NCBI GenBank assembly: GCA_036403155.1
Contig: DASWRM010000064.1
Coordinates: 1-47,994, forward strand
Length of the DNA stretch: 47,994 bases
Source of the DNA: Gaiellales bacterium
Lineage (GTDB): Bacteria; Actinomycetota; Thermoleophilia; Gaiellales; JAICJC01
Direction of reading: 5' to 3'
Positions 16,076-23,579 of the stretch are shown here, piece by piece (position 1 is the first letter of the stretch; each line of letters starts with the position of its first letter). The notes below the pieces were generated by a model, which saw nothing but the letters and a program-made list of their open reading frames with translations, had not been told where the DNA came from and searched no databases. Both the position numbers and the translations under genes were made by a program.

Positions 16076-16081
16076 AGCTTA
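16076..16081 (-). promoter_or_regulatory. -10 box TAAGCT of the coiled-coil/lipoate-ligase unit
   Basis: On the minus strand TAAGCT ends 6 nt before the ATG at 16069. The opposite-strand -10 box for the flavoprotein lies 31 bp away, so this 58-bp gap holds two back-to-back promoters. Confidence 0.5.
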
Positions 16082-16112
16082 CCCACCGCGCGGCAGCGGT
16101 TGGGCGCGCCGG

Positions 16113-16118
16113 TACGCT
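16113..16118 (+). promoter_or_regulatory. -10 box TACGCT of the flavoprotein gene
   Basis: TACGCT lies 9 nt before the ATG at 16128; the intervening bases hold no ribosome-binding site. Confidence 0.4.
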
Positions 16119-16127
16119 TCCGCCGCG

Positions 16128-17327
16128 ATGGGCTATGACGTCGTCATCGCCGGCGGCGGGCCGGCGGGCCTGGCACTCGCCGCGCCGCTGGCATCCGCCG
16201 GATTCGCGGTGCTTGTCTGCGAGCGCAACGCCGAGATCGGCGTGCCGGTGCGAACGTCCGGCGGGTCATGGCCCGCGGACCTGCGCCGCCTGGGGCTGCC
16301 GGATCGCCTCTGGCACCCGATCCACCGCCTCAGCTTCCGCTCCCGGAACGCCGCCTGCACCATCGACTGGGGCGGCCCCACCGGCTGTGCGCTGGACGTC
16401 ACGGCGACCTGGCGGTACCTGGCCGCCGAGGCGGAGCGCGCCGGCGCGGAGGTGTCGACCGGGACGCTCGCGCGGCTCGAGCGGACGGGACGCCTGACGT
16501 TGCGCGAGGGCGACCGCGTGCGCGCCGTGTCGTGCCGCCTGGCCGTGGACGCGACCGGGACGAATGCGCTGCTCGCCCGCCAGTCGGGCGTGCACGGCGG
16601 GTTCGGTCGCGTGGGCGTCGGCTACGAACGGGAGCTGTCGGCGCCGGCGTTCGGGCAGGACGAGGCGGTGATCCTGGTCGGCGGCGTTGCCCCCGCTGGA
16701 TACGCGTGGGCATTTCCCCGCGGCGGCACGCGCGTGCGCGTCGGCGTGGGGCTGATCCAGCCGGACACCGAGCTCAATCCCCGGGCGATGTACGAGCCGG
16801 TCGAGCGGGCGCTGGGAGACCGGCTGGCAGACGCCGAGGTGCTGGAAGTGCACTCCGGGCGGATTCCGAGCGAGGAGGCGCCGGCGCGTCTGACCGGGGA
16901 CGCGCTGATGGCGATCGGAGACGCCGGTGGGCAGTCGAACCCGCTGCTCGGCGAGGGGATCAGGCACGTCATCCTGGCGGCGCGGCGTGCGGCGCCGATC
17001 GCGGTCGCGGCGCTGAGCCGGCCGGGCGTCGTGCCGGCGGAGCGGCTGCGCGCATGGGAGCGGGCGGGGCGGCGGACCCGCGGCGCGTCGTGGGGTCTCG
17101 CGATGCGTGCCAACCGCTACGTCTCGCGGATGGGCGACGACGACTGGGATCGCGCAGTCGACCTGCTCGGGCGTGTGCCGGTCGACGTGGCGACATCCGT
17201 GCTGCGCGGCGACATCCTCGACCCGCGGATGATCGCCGGTGCGCTGCGTGCAGGGCCCTCCGTGGGGTGGCGCGTGCTGCGGCCGTTTGCACTCGGCGGT
17301 GTTGCCGGGGCGGGCGCAACGGCGTAG
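16128..17327 (+). CDS. FAD-dependent geranylgeranyl-reductase-family oxidoreductase
   Basis: A 399-aa flavoprotein. The N-terminal dinucleotide fold is DVVIAGGGPAGLALAAPLAS, followed by CERNAEIGVPVRTSGGSWP, and the second FAD motif is ALMAIGDAGGQSNPLLGEGI near residue 255. The family reduces isoprenoid double bonds in menaquinone or phospholipid side chains, or hydroxylates aromatic compounds; which applies here cannot be told. The start is fixed by MGYDVVIAGGG, the natural N-terminus of the fold. It is followed 34 nt later by mscL, which has its own ribosome-binding site. Confidence 0.88.
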   Translation: MGYDVVIAGGGPAGLALAAPLASAGFAVLVCERNAEIGVPVRTSGGSWPADLRRLGLPDRLWHPIHRLSFRSRNAACTIDWGGPTGCALDVTATWRYLAAEAERAGAEVSTGTLARLERTGRLTLREGDRVRAVSCRLAVDATGTNALLARQSGVHGGFGRVGVGYERELSAPAFGQDEAVILVGGVAPAGYAWAFPRGGTRVRVGVGLIQPDTELNPRAMYEPVERALGDRLADAEVLEVHSGRIPSEEAPARLTGDALMAIGDAGGQSNPLLGEGIRHVILAARRAAPIAVAALSRPGVVPAERLRAWERAGRRTRGASWGLAMRANRYVSRMGDDDWDRAVDLLGRVPVDVATSVLRGDILDPRMIAGALRAGPSVGWRVLRPFALGGVAGAGATA

Positions 17328-17361
17328 CATCGGCCGCCCGACAACCACCCCGGGAGGCACC

Positions 17362-17775
17362 ATGCTGAACGAGTTCAGGCAGTTCCTGTTCCGCGGAAAC
17401 ATCATCGACCTGGCGGTCGCCGTGGTCATCGGCACCGCGTTCGTGGCCGTCGTGAACGCGTTCATCGCCGACATCCTGACGCCGGTGATCGCAGCGATCG
17501 CGGGGCAGCCCGACTTCTCCTCGCTGACCTTCCACATCAACGGGAGCGTGTTCCAGTACGGCAGCTTCCTGAATGCGGTGTTCACGTTCGTCTCGGTGGC
17601 GGCCGCCGTCTTCTTCCTGGTCGTCAAGCCGATGAACGTGGTCAACGCACGCCGGAGGCCGGCGGACGATGCGCCGGTGACGCGCGAGTGCCCCGAGTGC
17701 ATGAGCGTCATTCCCGGAGCCGCTCGGCGCTGCTCGCATTGCACGACCCAGGTCACTCCCATCGCGGCGACCTGA
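17362..17775 (+). CDS. mscL: Large-conductance mechanosensitive channel with zinc ribbon
   Basis: A 137-aa channel that opens under membrane tension to release solutes on osmotic downshock. The N-terminal helix is EFRQFLFRGNIIDLAVAVVI, with the pore helix continuing to about 45; the second helix is at about 70-95 (FLNAVFTFVSVAAAVFFLVV). The C-terminus replaces the usual charged bundle with a zinc ribbon, CPEC...CSHC at about 112-127, a form known in some actinobacterial MscL. ATG 17362 has GGGAGG before it; a TAGCAT -10-like box overlaps the previous stop. Confidence 0.94.
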   Translation: MLNEFRQFLFRGNIIDLAVAVVIGTAFVAVVNAFIADILTPVIAAIAGQPDFSSLTFHINGSVFQYGSFLNAVFTFVSVAAAVFFLVVKPMNVVNARRRPADDAPVTRECPECMSVIPGAARRCSHCTTQVTPIAAT

Positions 17776-17786
17776 CGGGCTGCATC

Positions 17787-17792
17787 TACACT
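17787..17792 (+). promoter_or_regulatory. -10 box TACACT of the YbjN-like gene
   Basis: TACACT ends 8 nt before the GTG at 17801, in keeping with the leaderless pattern in this window. Confidence 0.4.
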
Positions 17793-17800
17793 TCGCGGTC

Positions 17801-18685
17801 GTGGACGACCGCCAGATCGAGGTCAACGCGATCGAGGTGCGCCGGGCACTGGCCCGGTCGTTCTCGGGCCGGGATCCCGGCGACCACGCCTGGGTGGGAG
17901 GCGTCGGCTTCGGCACGCAGGAGGTGACCGTGGACGTGCGGACGGCCGAGAGCGGCCGCCCGTATGTGCATGTGTCGGCGCCCGTGACGGCCGCAGATCT
18001 GGATGGCCGCGCCGCGCGGCTGCTCGTGATCGAGAACGGCGAGCTGGTGTTCGGCCGGTTCAGCCATGCGGCGGGACAGGTGCGGGTGGAGCACGCGATT
18101 CTCGCCGGAACGACGATGGCCGCGATCGAGGTGCAGTCGTCGGTCTGGACGGTCGGCTGGGCGGCCGACGCCTTCGCGCCGCGGCTGCAGGCCCTGCTGC
18201 GCGAGGGAACGCCGCCGCCGCCCGCGCCGCAGCCGCCCGCGGCGCTCCGCCGCGACGCGGCCGAGCACGTCGTCATCACCGACCGCCGCGTCAAGCGGTT
18301 CCTCGATGAGCGGTTCGGCGGGTTCGACCACGACCCCGACTGGGGCTACCACGGCGGGTTCGGCAGCGCCCGGGTGTTCGTGGACGTGCTGCCGGTGCTC
18401 GAGGAGTCGACGGCCGTGCGCGCCAGCTCTCCGGTTCTCTCCGACGTGGAGCTGACGGACGACCTGGCGCTCGAGTTGCTGCGGCTGTCGACGGAGCGGC
18501 CGTTCGGCGGGTACTCCTATGTACCGAGCCGGCGTGAGGTCTGGTTCGAGCACGCGATCCTGGGGGACGACCTCGACCGGGTCGAGCTCGAGTCGGCGAT
18601 CGAGATCGTGGCCGACACGGCGGACGCGCACGACGACATGCTCGCGCAGCGCTTCGGCGGCCGCCGCTACGCCGACCTCGGCTGA
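17801..18685 (+). CDS. Tandem YbjN-like (type III chaperone fold) protein
   Basis: A 294-aa protein built from two similar halves. In the first, a strand VRVEHAIL at about residue 93 is followed by a helix ending in FAPRLQALL; in the second, VWFEHAILG at about residue 247 is followed by AHDDMLAQRFGG. The halves are joined by a proline-rich linker at about 135-150. The pattern (acidic helix, four-stranded sheet, EHAIL strand) resembles the YbjN/type III secretion chaperone fold, which in actinobacteria occurs in proteins of unknown function. No signal peptide or membrane segment. The GTG start matches a -10 box 8 nt upstream. Confidence 0.75.
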   Translation: MDDRQIEVNAIEVRRALARSFSGRDPGDHAWVGGVGFGTQEVTVDVRTAESGRPYVHVSAPVTAADLDGRAARLLVIENGELVFGRFSHAAGQVRVEHAILAGTTMAAIEVQSSVWTVGWAADAFAPRLQALLREGTPPPPAPQPPAALRRDAAEHVVITDRRVKRFLDERFGGFDHDPDWGYHGGFGSARVFVDVLPVLEESTAVRASSPVLSDVELTDDLALELLRLSTERPFGGYSYVPSRREVWFEHAILGDDLDRVELESAIEIVADTADAHDDMLAQRFGGRRYADLG

Positions 18686-18693
18686 CGAGGTCG
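18673..18693 (+). terminator. Hairpin at the end of the YbjN-like gene
   Basis: CGACCTCG (18673-18680) pairs perfectly with CGAGGTCG (18686-18693), an 8-bp stem with a 5-nt loop that contains the TGA stop. It stands 36 nt before the convergent NicO gene end and may serve both directions. Confidence 0.5.
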
Positions 18694-18728
18694 TTGCAGA
18701 ACCGTTGCGAACCGAGGGCGAGGCGGTG

Positions 18729-20336
18729 TCAGGACGGCTGTGACACAGCGTGACGCCCGTGCTCGGCGGCGGTCAGCTCGTGGTCCTGCGCGTGGCCCTG
18801 GTGGTGGTCACCGTCGTGATGGTGATGGTGATGGCCGCCATGGGCGTGGCCGTGCGGCGCGGCCACCGGCCAGATCGCGTCGCGCACGATCAGACCCGCC
18901 GCCGTCGCGCCGGCGAAGGCCAATGCCGCCGGCAGCCAGCGCGGCGGCCCCGCGCCGAACGTATCCAGCCCACGAACCGTCAGCACGGCGCCGAGCAGCG
19001 TCACGAGTATCGCGCTCGCGACCGGAAGCAGGGACACCAGGCGCCCGCTCGACGGCACACGGTCGACGAACCGCCGCGCGTAGAGCACGAGCAGCCCGAC
19101 CGACGTGAGCGTCACGGCGAGCCCCACGCTGAACGCGACGACCAGCACCAGCCCGAACGCCGTTCGATGCAGCGCGATGGCACCGAGCATGACCACGAGC
19201 GCGGACGGGCAGGGCAGCAGCCCGCCCGAGACTCCGAGCGCGAGCAAGGTGCGCAGCGTGATCGCACCCGGCGGGGCGTGGGTGTGCCCGCCCGGTCCGT
19301 CGTGATGGTGGTGATGCTCGGCCGTGCGTCGCCGCAGGCGGCGGCGGAGGATTCCGGCGCCGACGCCCGCGACCATCAGCCCGGAGATGACCGCCAGCCA
19401 GGGATAGAGCGTCTCCGGGACGATGTACTGCGACAGGTACAGCGCAACCAGGCCCAGCGCAAAGACGCCGGCGGTGTGCGTGATCGTCACCGTCGCGCCG
19501 AGGAACGCCGCGTGCCTGGCGGTTCCGCGGGAGCCGACCAGGTACGCCCCCACGAGCGACTTGCCATGGCCAGGGGAGAGCGCGTGCACCGCGCCCCAGA
19601 ACATCGCGATCAGCAGGGCGATCGCCACAAAGCCGGGGGTGAGGTCGCGCCGCTCGATCAGGGAGGTGAACCCGCCCAGCGATGTCCCCGTGTCGACGCC
19701 GCCCGTGCCGTGCGCCCGCACGTCGATGCTCGCGCCGTTGCCGTCTCGGAACGAGAACCGGGCATCGCGAACGTCAAGCGGCGTGGCAAGCATCCCCGTG
19801 GGATAGCTGCGGAGCATGTGCGACACGTCGTGCGTGGCGGCGGTGGAGTCCGTGAGCACGATCCCCGCCTGTGGGCGGATCACGATCTCCTTCCACCCGA
19901 GGCGGTCGCCAAAGCTGTCGTCGCGGTAGGCCGCACGGAACGTCGTCGCTTTGGGCAACGCCGCTGCGAGCGGCAGCTCCACGCGCAGGATGGAGAGTCC
20001 GCCCTGCCCGCGCCGCAGGGACGCCCGCGCCGCCGGCACGTCGGGCCGGAGGATGACCGTTCGCCCGTTCACCTCGAGGTGAAGCGAGGATGCCCAGCCC
20101 GGCGCGTGCTGGTCGACGTACCGGGTCGCGCCCGCCTCGCCGGGGTGTCCGCCCAGCGCCTGGAAGGTCGGGATCTCGGCGATGTCGAGCACGAACGTCA
20201 CGTGCACGGAGCCGGGGCGCAACTCGATCAGGCTGTAGCGGTTGATCGTGAAGTTGCCCAGCGGGTGTGCCTGCGCCGTTGCGGGCAGCGCGAGCAGCGC
20301 CACCGCGGCAGCGAGCATCGCGGCCAGCCGCCTCAC
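18729..20336 (-). CDS. NicO-family nickel/cobalt transporter with periplasmic domain
   Basis: A 535-aa protein. A signal peptide (1-23, ending TAQA) leads a periplasmic domain of about 190 residues that begins HPLGNFTINRYSLIEL. From about 210 there are six to seven membrane helices with the NicO signature HALSPGHGKSLVGAYLVGS and a second signature GGLLPCPSALVVMLGAIAL. A histidine cluster lies between helices (EHHHHHDGPGGHTHAPPG) and a longer one near the C-terminus (HGHAHGGHHHHHHDGDHH). NicO proteins such as RcnA move nickel or cobalt; histidine clusters bind metal. It is the last gene of the DUF4331-TPR-NicO operon, with a 4-nt overlap (GTGA). Confidence 0.9.
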   Translation of the reverse strand: MRRLAAMLAAAVALLALPATAQAHPLGNFTINRYSLIELRPGSVHVTFVLDIAEIPTFQALGGHPGEAGATRYVDQHAPGWASSLHLEVNGRTVILRPDVPAARASLRRGQGGLSILRVELPLAAALPKATTFRAAYRDDSFGDRLGWKEIVIRPQAGIVLTDSTAATHDVSHMLRSYPTGMLATPLDVRDARFSFRDGNGASIDVRAHGTGGVDTGTSLGGFTSLIERRDLTPGFVAIALLIAMFWGAVHALSPGHGKSLVGAYLVGSRGTARHAAFLGATVTITHTAGVFALGLVALYLSQYIVPETLYPWLAVISGLMVAGVGAGILRRRLRRRTAEHHHHHDGPGGHTHAPPGAITLRTLLALGVSGGLLPCPSALVVMLGAIALHRTAFGLVLVVAFSVGLAVTLTSVGLLVLYARRFVDRVPSSGRLVSLLPVASAILVTLLGAVLTVRGLDTFGAGPPRWLPAALAFAGATAAGLIVRDAIWPVAAPHGHAHGGHHHHHHDGDHHQGHAQDHELTAAEHGRHAVSQPS

Positions 20337-21682
20337 CGGGACACCTCGGCCAGCAGCCGACGCGCCGCCGGCTCGTAGAGCACCGAGAAGTGCGGGTTGA
20401 TCGCGAGCGCGCGGGCGAGATCATGCGCGGCGGCGGCCCGCATGCCGAGCGCCGCCTCGATCGCGCCTCTATGGAACAGGAACCCGGCGTCCTTCGTCCC
20501 CAGCCGCAGAGCGCTGTCCGCCGCCACCAGCGCCGCGCGCGCGTGGCCGGCCTTGAAGAGCGCCCAGCCGAGGGCGTCCTCGACCACGACGCTTCGCTGG
20601 ACGGCGGCGGCGGCACGGGCGTACCTGAGCCCGCGGGCCGCCTCGCCGTGATCCGCGTCGAACAGCGCCAGCTCCACGTCGACGTTCACACCGTTCGCCT
20701 GGTACAGCGCCTCCTCTGCGCGGACGAGCCCGTACGTGCGCCGGGCCTCGGGATGACGACCCGCTGCCGCCTGCACGTCGCCGAGCGCGATCACGTACGC
20801 CGGCAGCGGCAGCCGCCGCGTGGCATCCCCGTAGAGCGCGATCGCGCGATGCAGATCCCCCCGCGCGGCCGCCAGCTTCGCCTCGGCCGCCTCGGCGTGC
20901 ACGAAGCCGGGCTGCGCCCGGCCGGCCATCCGGTACTCGCGCGCCGCCGCGGCGTAGCGCCCGTGGTTGTAGTCGAGGTTGCCGAGATACAGGTAGGCCC
21001 AGGCGGTGTTCTCGCGCGCCGGCGCGCCGGACGCGATCGCATCGCGCAGCGCCCGGCGCGCGCCCGCGACATCGCCGTGGAGCTCCAGGAAGTACGACGC
21101 GCGCGAGTAGGACGACAGGTCGGGGCGCGTGTTCAGCATCCGCTCGAGCGACCGGCGCGCGACGCGGTACCGGCCGAGCTCGACGTCGGCGTCGACGATC
21201 ACGCCGAGCGCGTACGTCGACCCAGGGTCGACGGCGAGCGCTCGGCGGCCCAGCGCGCGCGCCGCCGTGAAATCGTGCCGGGAGGCTGCGAGGGAGCCGA
21301 GGCCCCCGAGCGCGGTGAAGTTCGTGGGGTCGAGGGCGAGCGCCCGCCGCAGCAGCGCATCTGCCCTCGTGTACCAGCGCGGGTCGCCGTCCTCGCGCGC
21401 CTGCTGCAGCTCGGCGAGCGCGAGGTTGGTGTAGGCCTCGGGACTCCGAGGGGCGGCGCGGAGCTCCGCCGTATAGTCGGCGACCAGCTGCCGGGTGGGG
21501 ATGCCGGCGGGAAGCGCCAGCGCGACCCCCGGGGCGGGCGGGGCCGCCGCGGGCCGAACGACGGTGACCGCCGTCTGCGGGCCGCGCGCGCCCAGGCCGC
21601 TCGCGAACACGACTGCCGCGAGCACCGCGGCGAGTACGGCGACGGCGAGGGTCGAGGGCAGTCGGCTGATGGTGAGGGGCAC
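20333..21682 (-). CDS. Membrane-anchored TPR-repeat protein
   Basis: A 449-aa protein with an N-terminal membrane anchor or signal peptide (LPSTLAVAVLAAVLAAVVFA) and then about eight to nine TPR-type helical pairs, for example LPTHTF-type repeats such as EAYTNLALAELQQAREDGDP and ALDPTNFTALGGLGSLAASR. Residues about 30-449 are predicted to lie outside the membrane. TPR folds bind other proteins, so a scaffold for the DUF4331 protein or the NicO transporter is possible. I place the start at GTG 21682, with GGAG 8 nt upstream; frames further upstream are in the intergenic hairpin. The stop overlaps NicO by 4 nt. Confidence 0.85.
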   Translation of the reverse strand: MPLTISRLPSTLAVAVLAAVLAAVVFASGLGARGPQTAVTVVRPAAAPPAPGVALALPAGIPTRQLVADYTAELRAAPRSPEAYTNLALAELQQAREDGDPRWYTRADALLRRALALDPTNFTALGGLGSLAASRHDFTAARALGRRALAVDPGSTYALGVIVDADVELGRYRVARRSLERMLNTRPDLSSYSRASYFLELHGDVAGARRALRDAIASGAPARENTAWAYLYLGNLDYNHGRYAAAAREYRMAGRAQPGFVHAEAAEAKLAAARGDLHRAIALYGDATRRLPLPAYVIALGDVQAAAGRHPEARRTYGLVRAEEALYQANGVNVDVELALFDADHGEAARGLRYARAAAAVQRSVVVEDALGWALFKAGHARAALVAADSALRLGTKDAGFLFHRGAIEAALGMRAAAAHDLARALAINPHFSVLYEPAARRLLAEVSR

Positions 21683-21699
21683 GTCGTCTCCGGTGAGGT

Positions 21700-21731
21700 G
21701 CCCGGCGGCCGGATCGCTCCGGCCGCCGGGC
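21700..21731 (-). promoter_or_regulatory. Perfect 14-bp hairpin between DUF4331 and TPR genes
   Basis: Arms 21700-21713 and 21718-21731 pair without mismatch. On the minus strand the loop is GCGA, a GNRA tetraloop. It is 18 nt before the TPR start and 9 nt after the DUF4331 stop. Within an operon such a structure may stabilise the upstream mRNA, or terminate part of the transcripts, so that DUF4331 is made in excess. Confidence 0.6.
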
Positions 21732-21740
21732 GGGGGTGGA

Positions 21741-23069
21741 TCAGGGCACGAACATGTGGCCCGCGACCTCGGCTCCCGAGTGGGCGATGCCCAGGTACGG
21801 GAACGAGGACCGGAAGGGCTCGTCGTTCGTGTTGACGCTGTCGCCGACCATGTTCGGGTTGCCGATGAGGGCACCCGCAACGACCTGCAGCTCGATGTCG
21901 ACGATGTCGTCGCCGAGTCGCCGGCCGTTCGGGAAGCCGTCGGCGTTGCCGCCGAGCAGCCCCTCGCGGGAGGCATCCGCAGGATTGGTCGCCGGCTTGG
22001 TCAGGTTGAGCCGCAGCTCATCCGCCAGCGGGCCGCCGGTGACGTTGCCTGCAGGGGCAAGCCCCTTGTCGAACGTCGCCAGGATGTCCGTGCGGTCGGT
22101 CGCCTTCGCGCCGAGCACGGCCGCCAGCACGGGATTCAGCAGGTAGTTCTTGAACTGCCGGTCCTGTGTTGGGCGGACCTGGTTCCAGTGGTCCTTGTCG
22201 TTCAGACCGATCAGCACCTCGTTGGTGAGCGGCATGCCGAGACGCTCGATCTGGCGCCACGACCCTCCGCCCTTGCCGGTGAGGATGTTGACGTCGTTGC
22301 GACGCTCCGTCGACGCCCATACGCCGATCGGATGCTTCTTCGGCGTCGTCACGGCCGAGATCGGCACCTGCAGAGAGATGCCCTGGGCGTTGAACCCGCC
22401 GAGGGTGTCGAAGCCGGGATTCCGCACCGACACGCTGTCGCCGATCGCACCGAGGTCGAGGAAGAACGGGTCGTCCGCCTGCCCCGCCCAGACCTTGCTC
22501 GAGCCGTGGTTGAAGTGCGTGACGCCCGCATGCACGAGCGACGCGAAGTTCGGCATCGACGCCGGGCCCACGTTGTTCGGCACGACGCGAGCGTTCCGGA
22601 CGACGGGGAGCACCGACGACACGCGGCCGGACGACCGGTAGTTGATCCGGGTGACCGAGTAGGTCTGATAGACGTTCAGCCCCGGGTCGTTCAGCGAGGT
22701 GACCGGATTGCCCGGCAGGTTGTAGACGAACACGTCGCCGTTGCGGACGTGCGTCGAGAACCGGAACCGGTAGGTGATGTCAGGCTTGGCATCGCCGTTG
22801 CGGTCGATGTTCAGGTCGTACCGGACGTTGTCGCCGAACTTGTAGTAGTTCGGGGCTCCCCCTGGCTCCTCCAGTGGGTACGCCGTGATGACGAAGTTGA
22901 CCTTGCCGGGATCGGCGAAGTCGCGGTACGCGTAGACGTCGTTGAGGTCGGCCTCCGGGTCGCCGGATATCAGCGGTGCCTCCCGGTGGCTCGACGCGAA
23001 CGACGGCGACGCGCCGACGGCGAGCAGTGCGACCAGTGCGATCGCGGCTCCCATCATGCGTCTCAGCAT
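21741..23069 (-). CDS. DUF4331 secreted protein
   Basis: A 442-aa exported protein. The signal peptide is MMGAAIALVALLAVGASPSF, then SHREAPLISGDPEADLNDVY, the standard opening of DUF4331 proteins. The domain fills the rest, with IDRNGDAKPDITYRFRF and a C-terminal FPYLGIAHSGAEVAGHMFVP. The SHREAP/DLNDVY part, with closely spaced His and Asp, would suit metal binding, but function is unknown. ATG 23069 has AAAGGAG 8 nt upstream. It is the first gene of the operon with the TPR and NicO genes, and is divergent from a 55-aa membrane protein across a 118-bp gap. Confidence 0.9.
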   Translation of the reverse strand: MLRRMMGAAIALVALLAVGASPSFASSHREAPLISGDPEADLNDVYAYRDFADPGKVNFVITAYPLEEPGGAPNYYKFGDNVRYDLNIDRNGDAKPDITYRFRFSTHVRNGDVFVYNLPGNPVTSLNDPGLNVYQTYSVTRINYRSSGRVSSVLPVVRNARVVPNNVGPASMPNFASLVHAGVTHFNHGSSKVWAGQADDPFFLDLGAIGDSVSVRNPGFDTLGGFNAQGISLQVPISAVTTPKKHPIGVWASTERRNDVNILTGKGGGSWRQIERLGMPLTNEVLIGLNDKDHWNQVRPTQDRQFKNYLLNPVLAAVLGAKATDRTDILATFDKGLAPAGNVTGGPLADELRLNLTKPATNPADASREGLLGGNADGFPNGRRLGDDIVDIELQVVAGALIGNPNMVGDSVNTNDEPFRSSFPYLGIAHSGAEVAGHMFVP

Positions 23070-23133
23070 GAGCCCTCTCCTTTCGTGTCGGTCGTGACTG
23101 GGACCTCTTGCAGGGGGCCATTCGCGCCACCTG

Positions 23134-23148
23134 GGCGAACGGTTCGCC
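23134..23148. promoter_or_regulatory. 15-bp palindrome in the DUF4331 divergent promoter region
   Basis: GGCGAAC-G-GTTCGCC is a perfect inverted repeat with 1-bp centre, lying 65 bp from the DUF4331 start and 40 bp before the small membrane-protein start. It is a good candidate operator controlling both directions. The regulator is unknown. Confidence 0.45.
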
Positions 23149-23173
23149 GCGGCCGCCCGAGGGCGGGCTCTGG

Positions 23174-23179
23174 TAGATT
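23174..23179 (+). promoter_or_regulatory. -10 box TAGATT of the 55-aa membrane protein
   Basis: TAGATT ends 8 nt before the ATG at 23188, with no ribosome-binding site between. Confidence 0.45.
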
Positions 23180-23187
23180 CAGGCGCG

Positions 23188-23355
23188 ATGAGTGCCGGGC
23201 GGATTGCGATGTGGCTGATCAGCGGACTGGTGGTCGTGGCGACCATCGGCGTGCTCGCGGGGCCCGGCTACGACGGGGTGCCGGGCCACTGGATCGGGCT
23301 GGTGGTGGCGGCCTCGTTCGCGGTGATCTCGTTCAGCCTCGGCTACTACGAGTAG
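23188..23355 (+). CDS. 55-aa two-helix membrane protein
   Basis: A short open frame from ATG 23188 to TAG. It has two hydrophobic segments: MWLISGLVVVATIGVLAG (8-25) and WIGLVVAASFAVISFSLGYY (35-54), joined by a short polar loop PGYDGVPGH. It is transcribed away from DUF4331 and has a -10 box 8 nt upstream; a hairpin with TTTT follows at 23427. I recognise no family. It might be a small accessory of the metal locus or unrelated. Confidence 0.6.
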   Translation: MSAGRIAMWLISGLVVVATIGVLAGPGYDGVPGHWIGLVVAASFAVISFSLGYYE

Positions 23356-23425
23356 CCCAGCGCCGCGCACCAAACCGGTCACGACCCGCGCCGCGGGCGC
23401 GCCAATGCCCACACGCCACCCGAGT

Positions 23426-23464
23426 CGGGCTCTGAGCCCTTTTCCGGCCGGTAACGGACGCTCG
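23426..23464 (+). repeat. Direct repeat copy 1
   Basis: A 39-bp unit matching 35 of 39 positions with 23535-23573, 109 bp away. Its first part, GGGCT-CTG-AGCCC followed by TTTT (23427-23443), is also a perfect intrinsic-terminator hairpin for the 55-aa gene. Both copies share CCCTTTTCCGGCCG and GGACGCTCG. Confidence 0.7.
23427..23443 (+). terminator. Intrinsic terminator of the 55-aa gene
   Basis: A 5-bp GC-rich stem with a 3-nt loop followed by four T residues, about 70 nt after the stop codon. Short, but it is the only hairpin-plus-T-run in this gap. Confidence 0.45.
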
Positions 23465-23534
23465 AGCCGGTGAACGGTGGAAGTAATGCTCCGACGCGCG
23501 TGCGGCTGTCACGATTCGCTCGTGTCGGCCGTGA

Positions 23535-23573
23535 CGGGCTCCGACCCCTTTTCCGGCCGCTATCGGACGCTCG
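23535..23573 (+). repeat. Direct repeat copy 2
   Basis: Second copy of the 39-bp unit, 7 bp before the end of the convergent ABC permease gene. The hairpin is imperfect here. Just before it, TCGTGTCGGCCGTGAC (23520-23535) nearly repeats 23083-23098 upstream of DUF4331 (15 of 16). Confidence 0.7.
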
Positions 23574-23579
23574 GTCGGG

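Noticed and set aside
18750-20378. 542-codon plus-strand frame opposite the NicO gene
   Set aside because: Antisense shadow with random-like composition; the NicO signatures lie on the minus strand.
21495-23435. 646-codon plus-strand frame opposite DUF4331 and TPR genes
   Set aside because: Crosses two genes, the hairpin gap and the small 55-aa gene; no domain seen.
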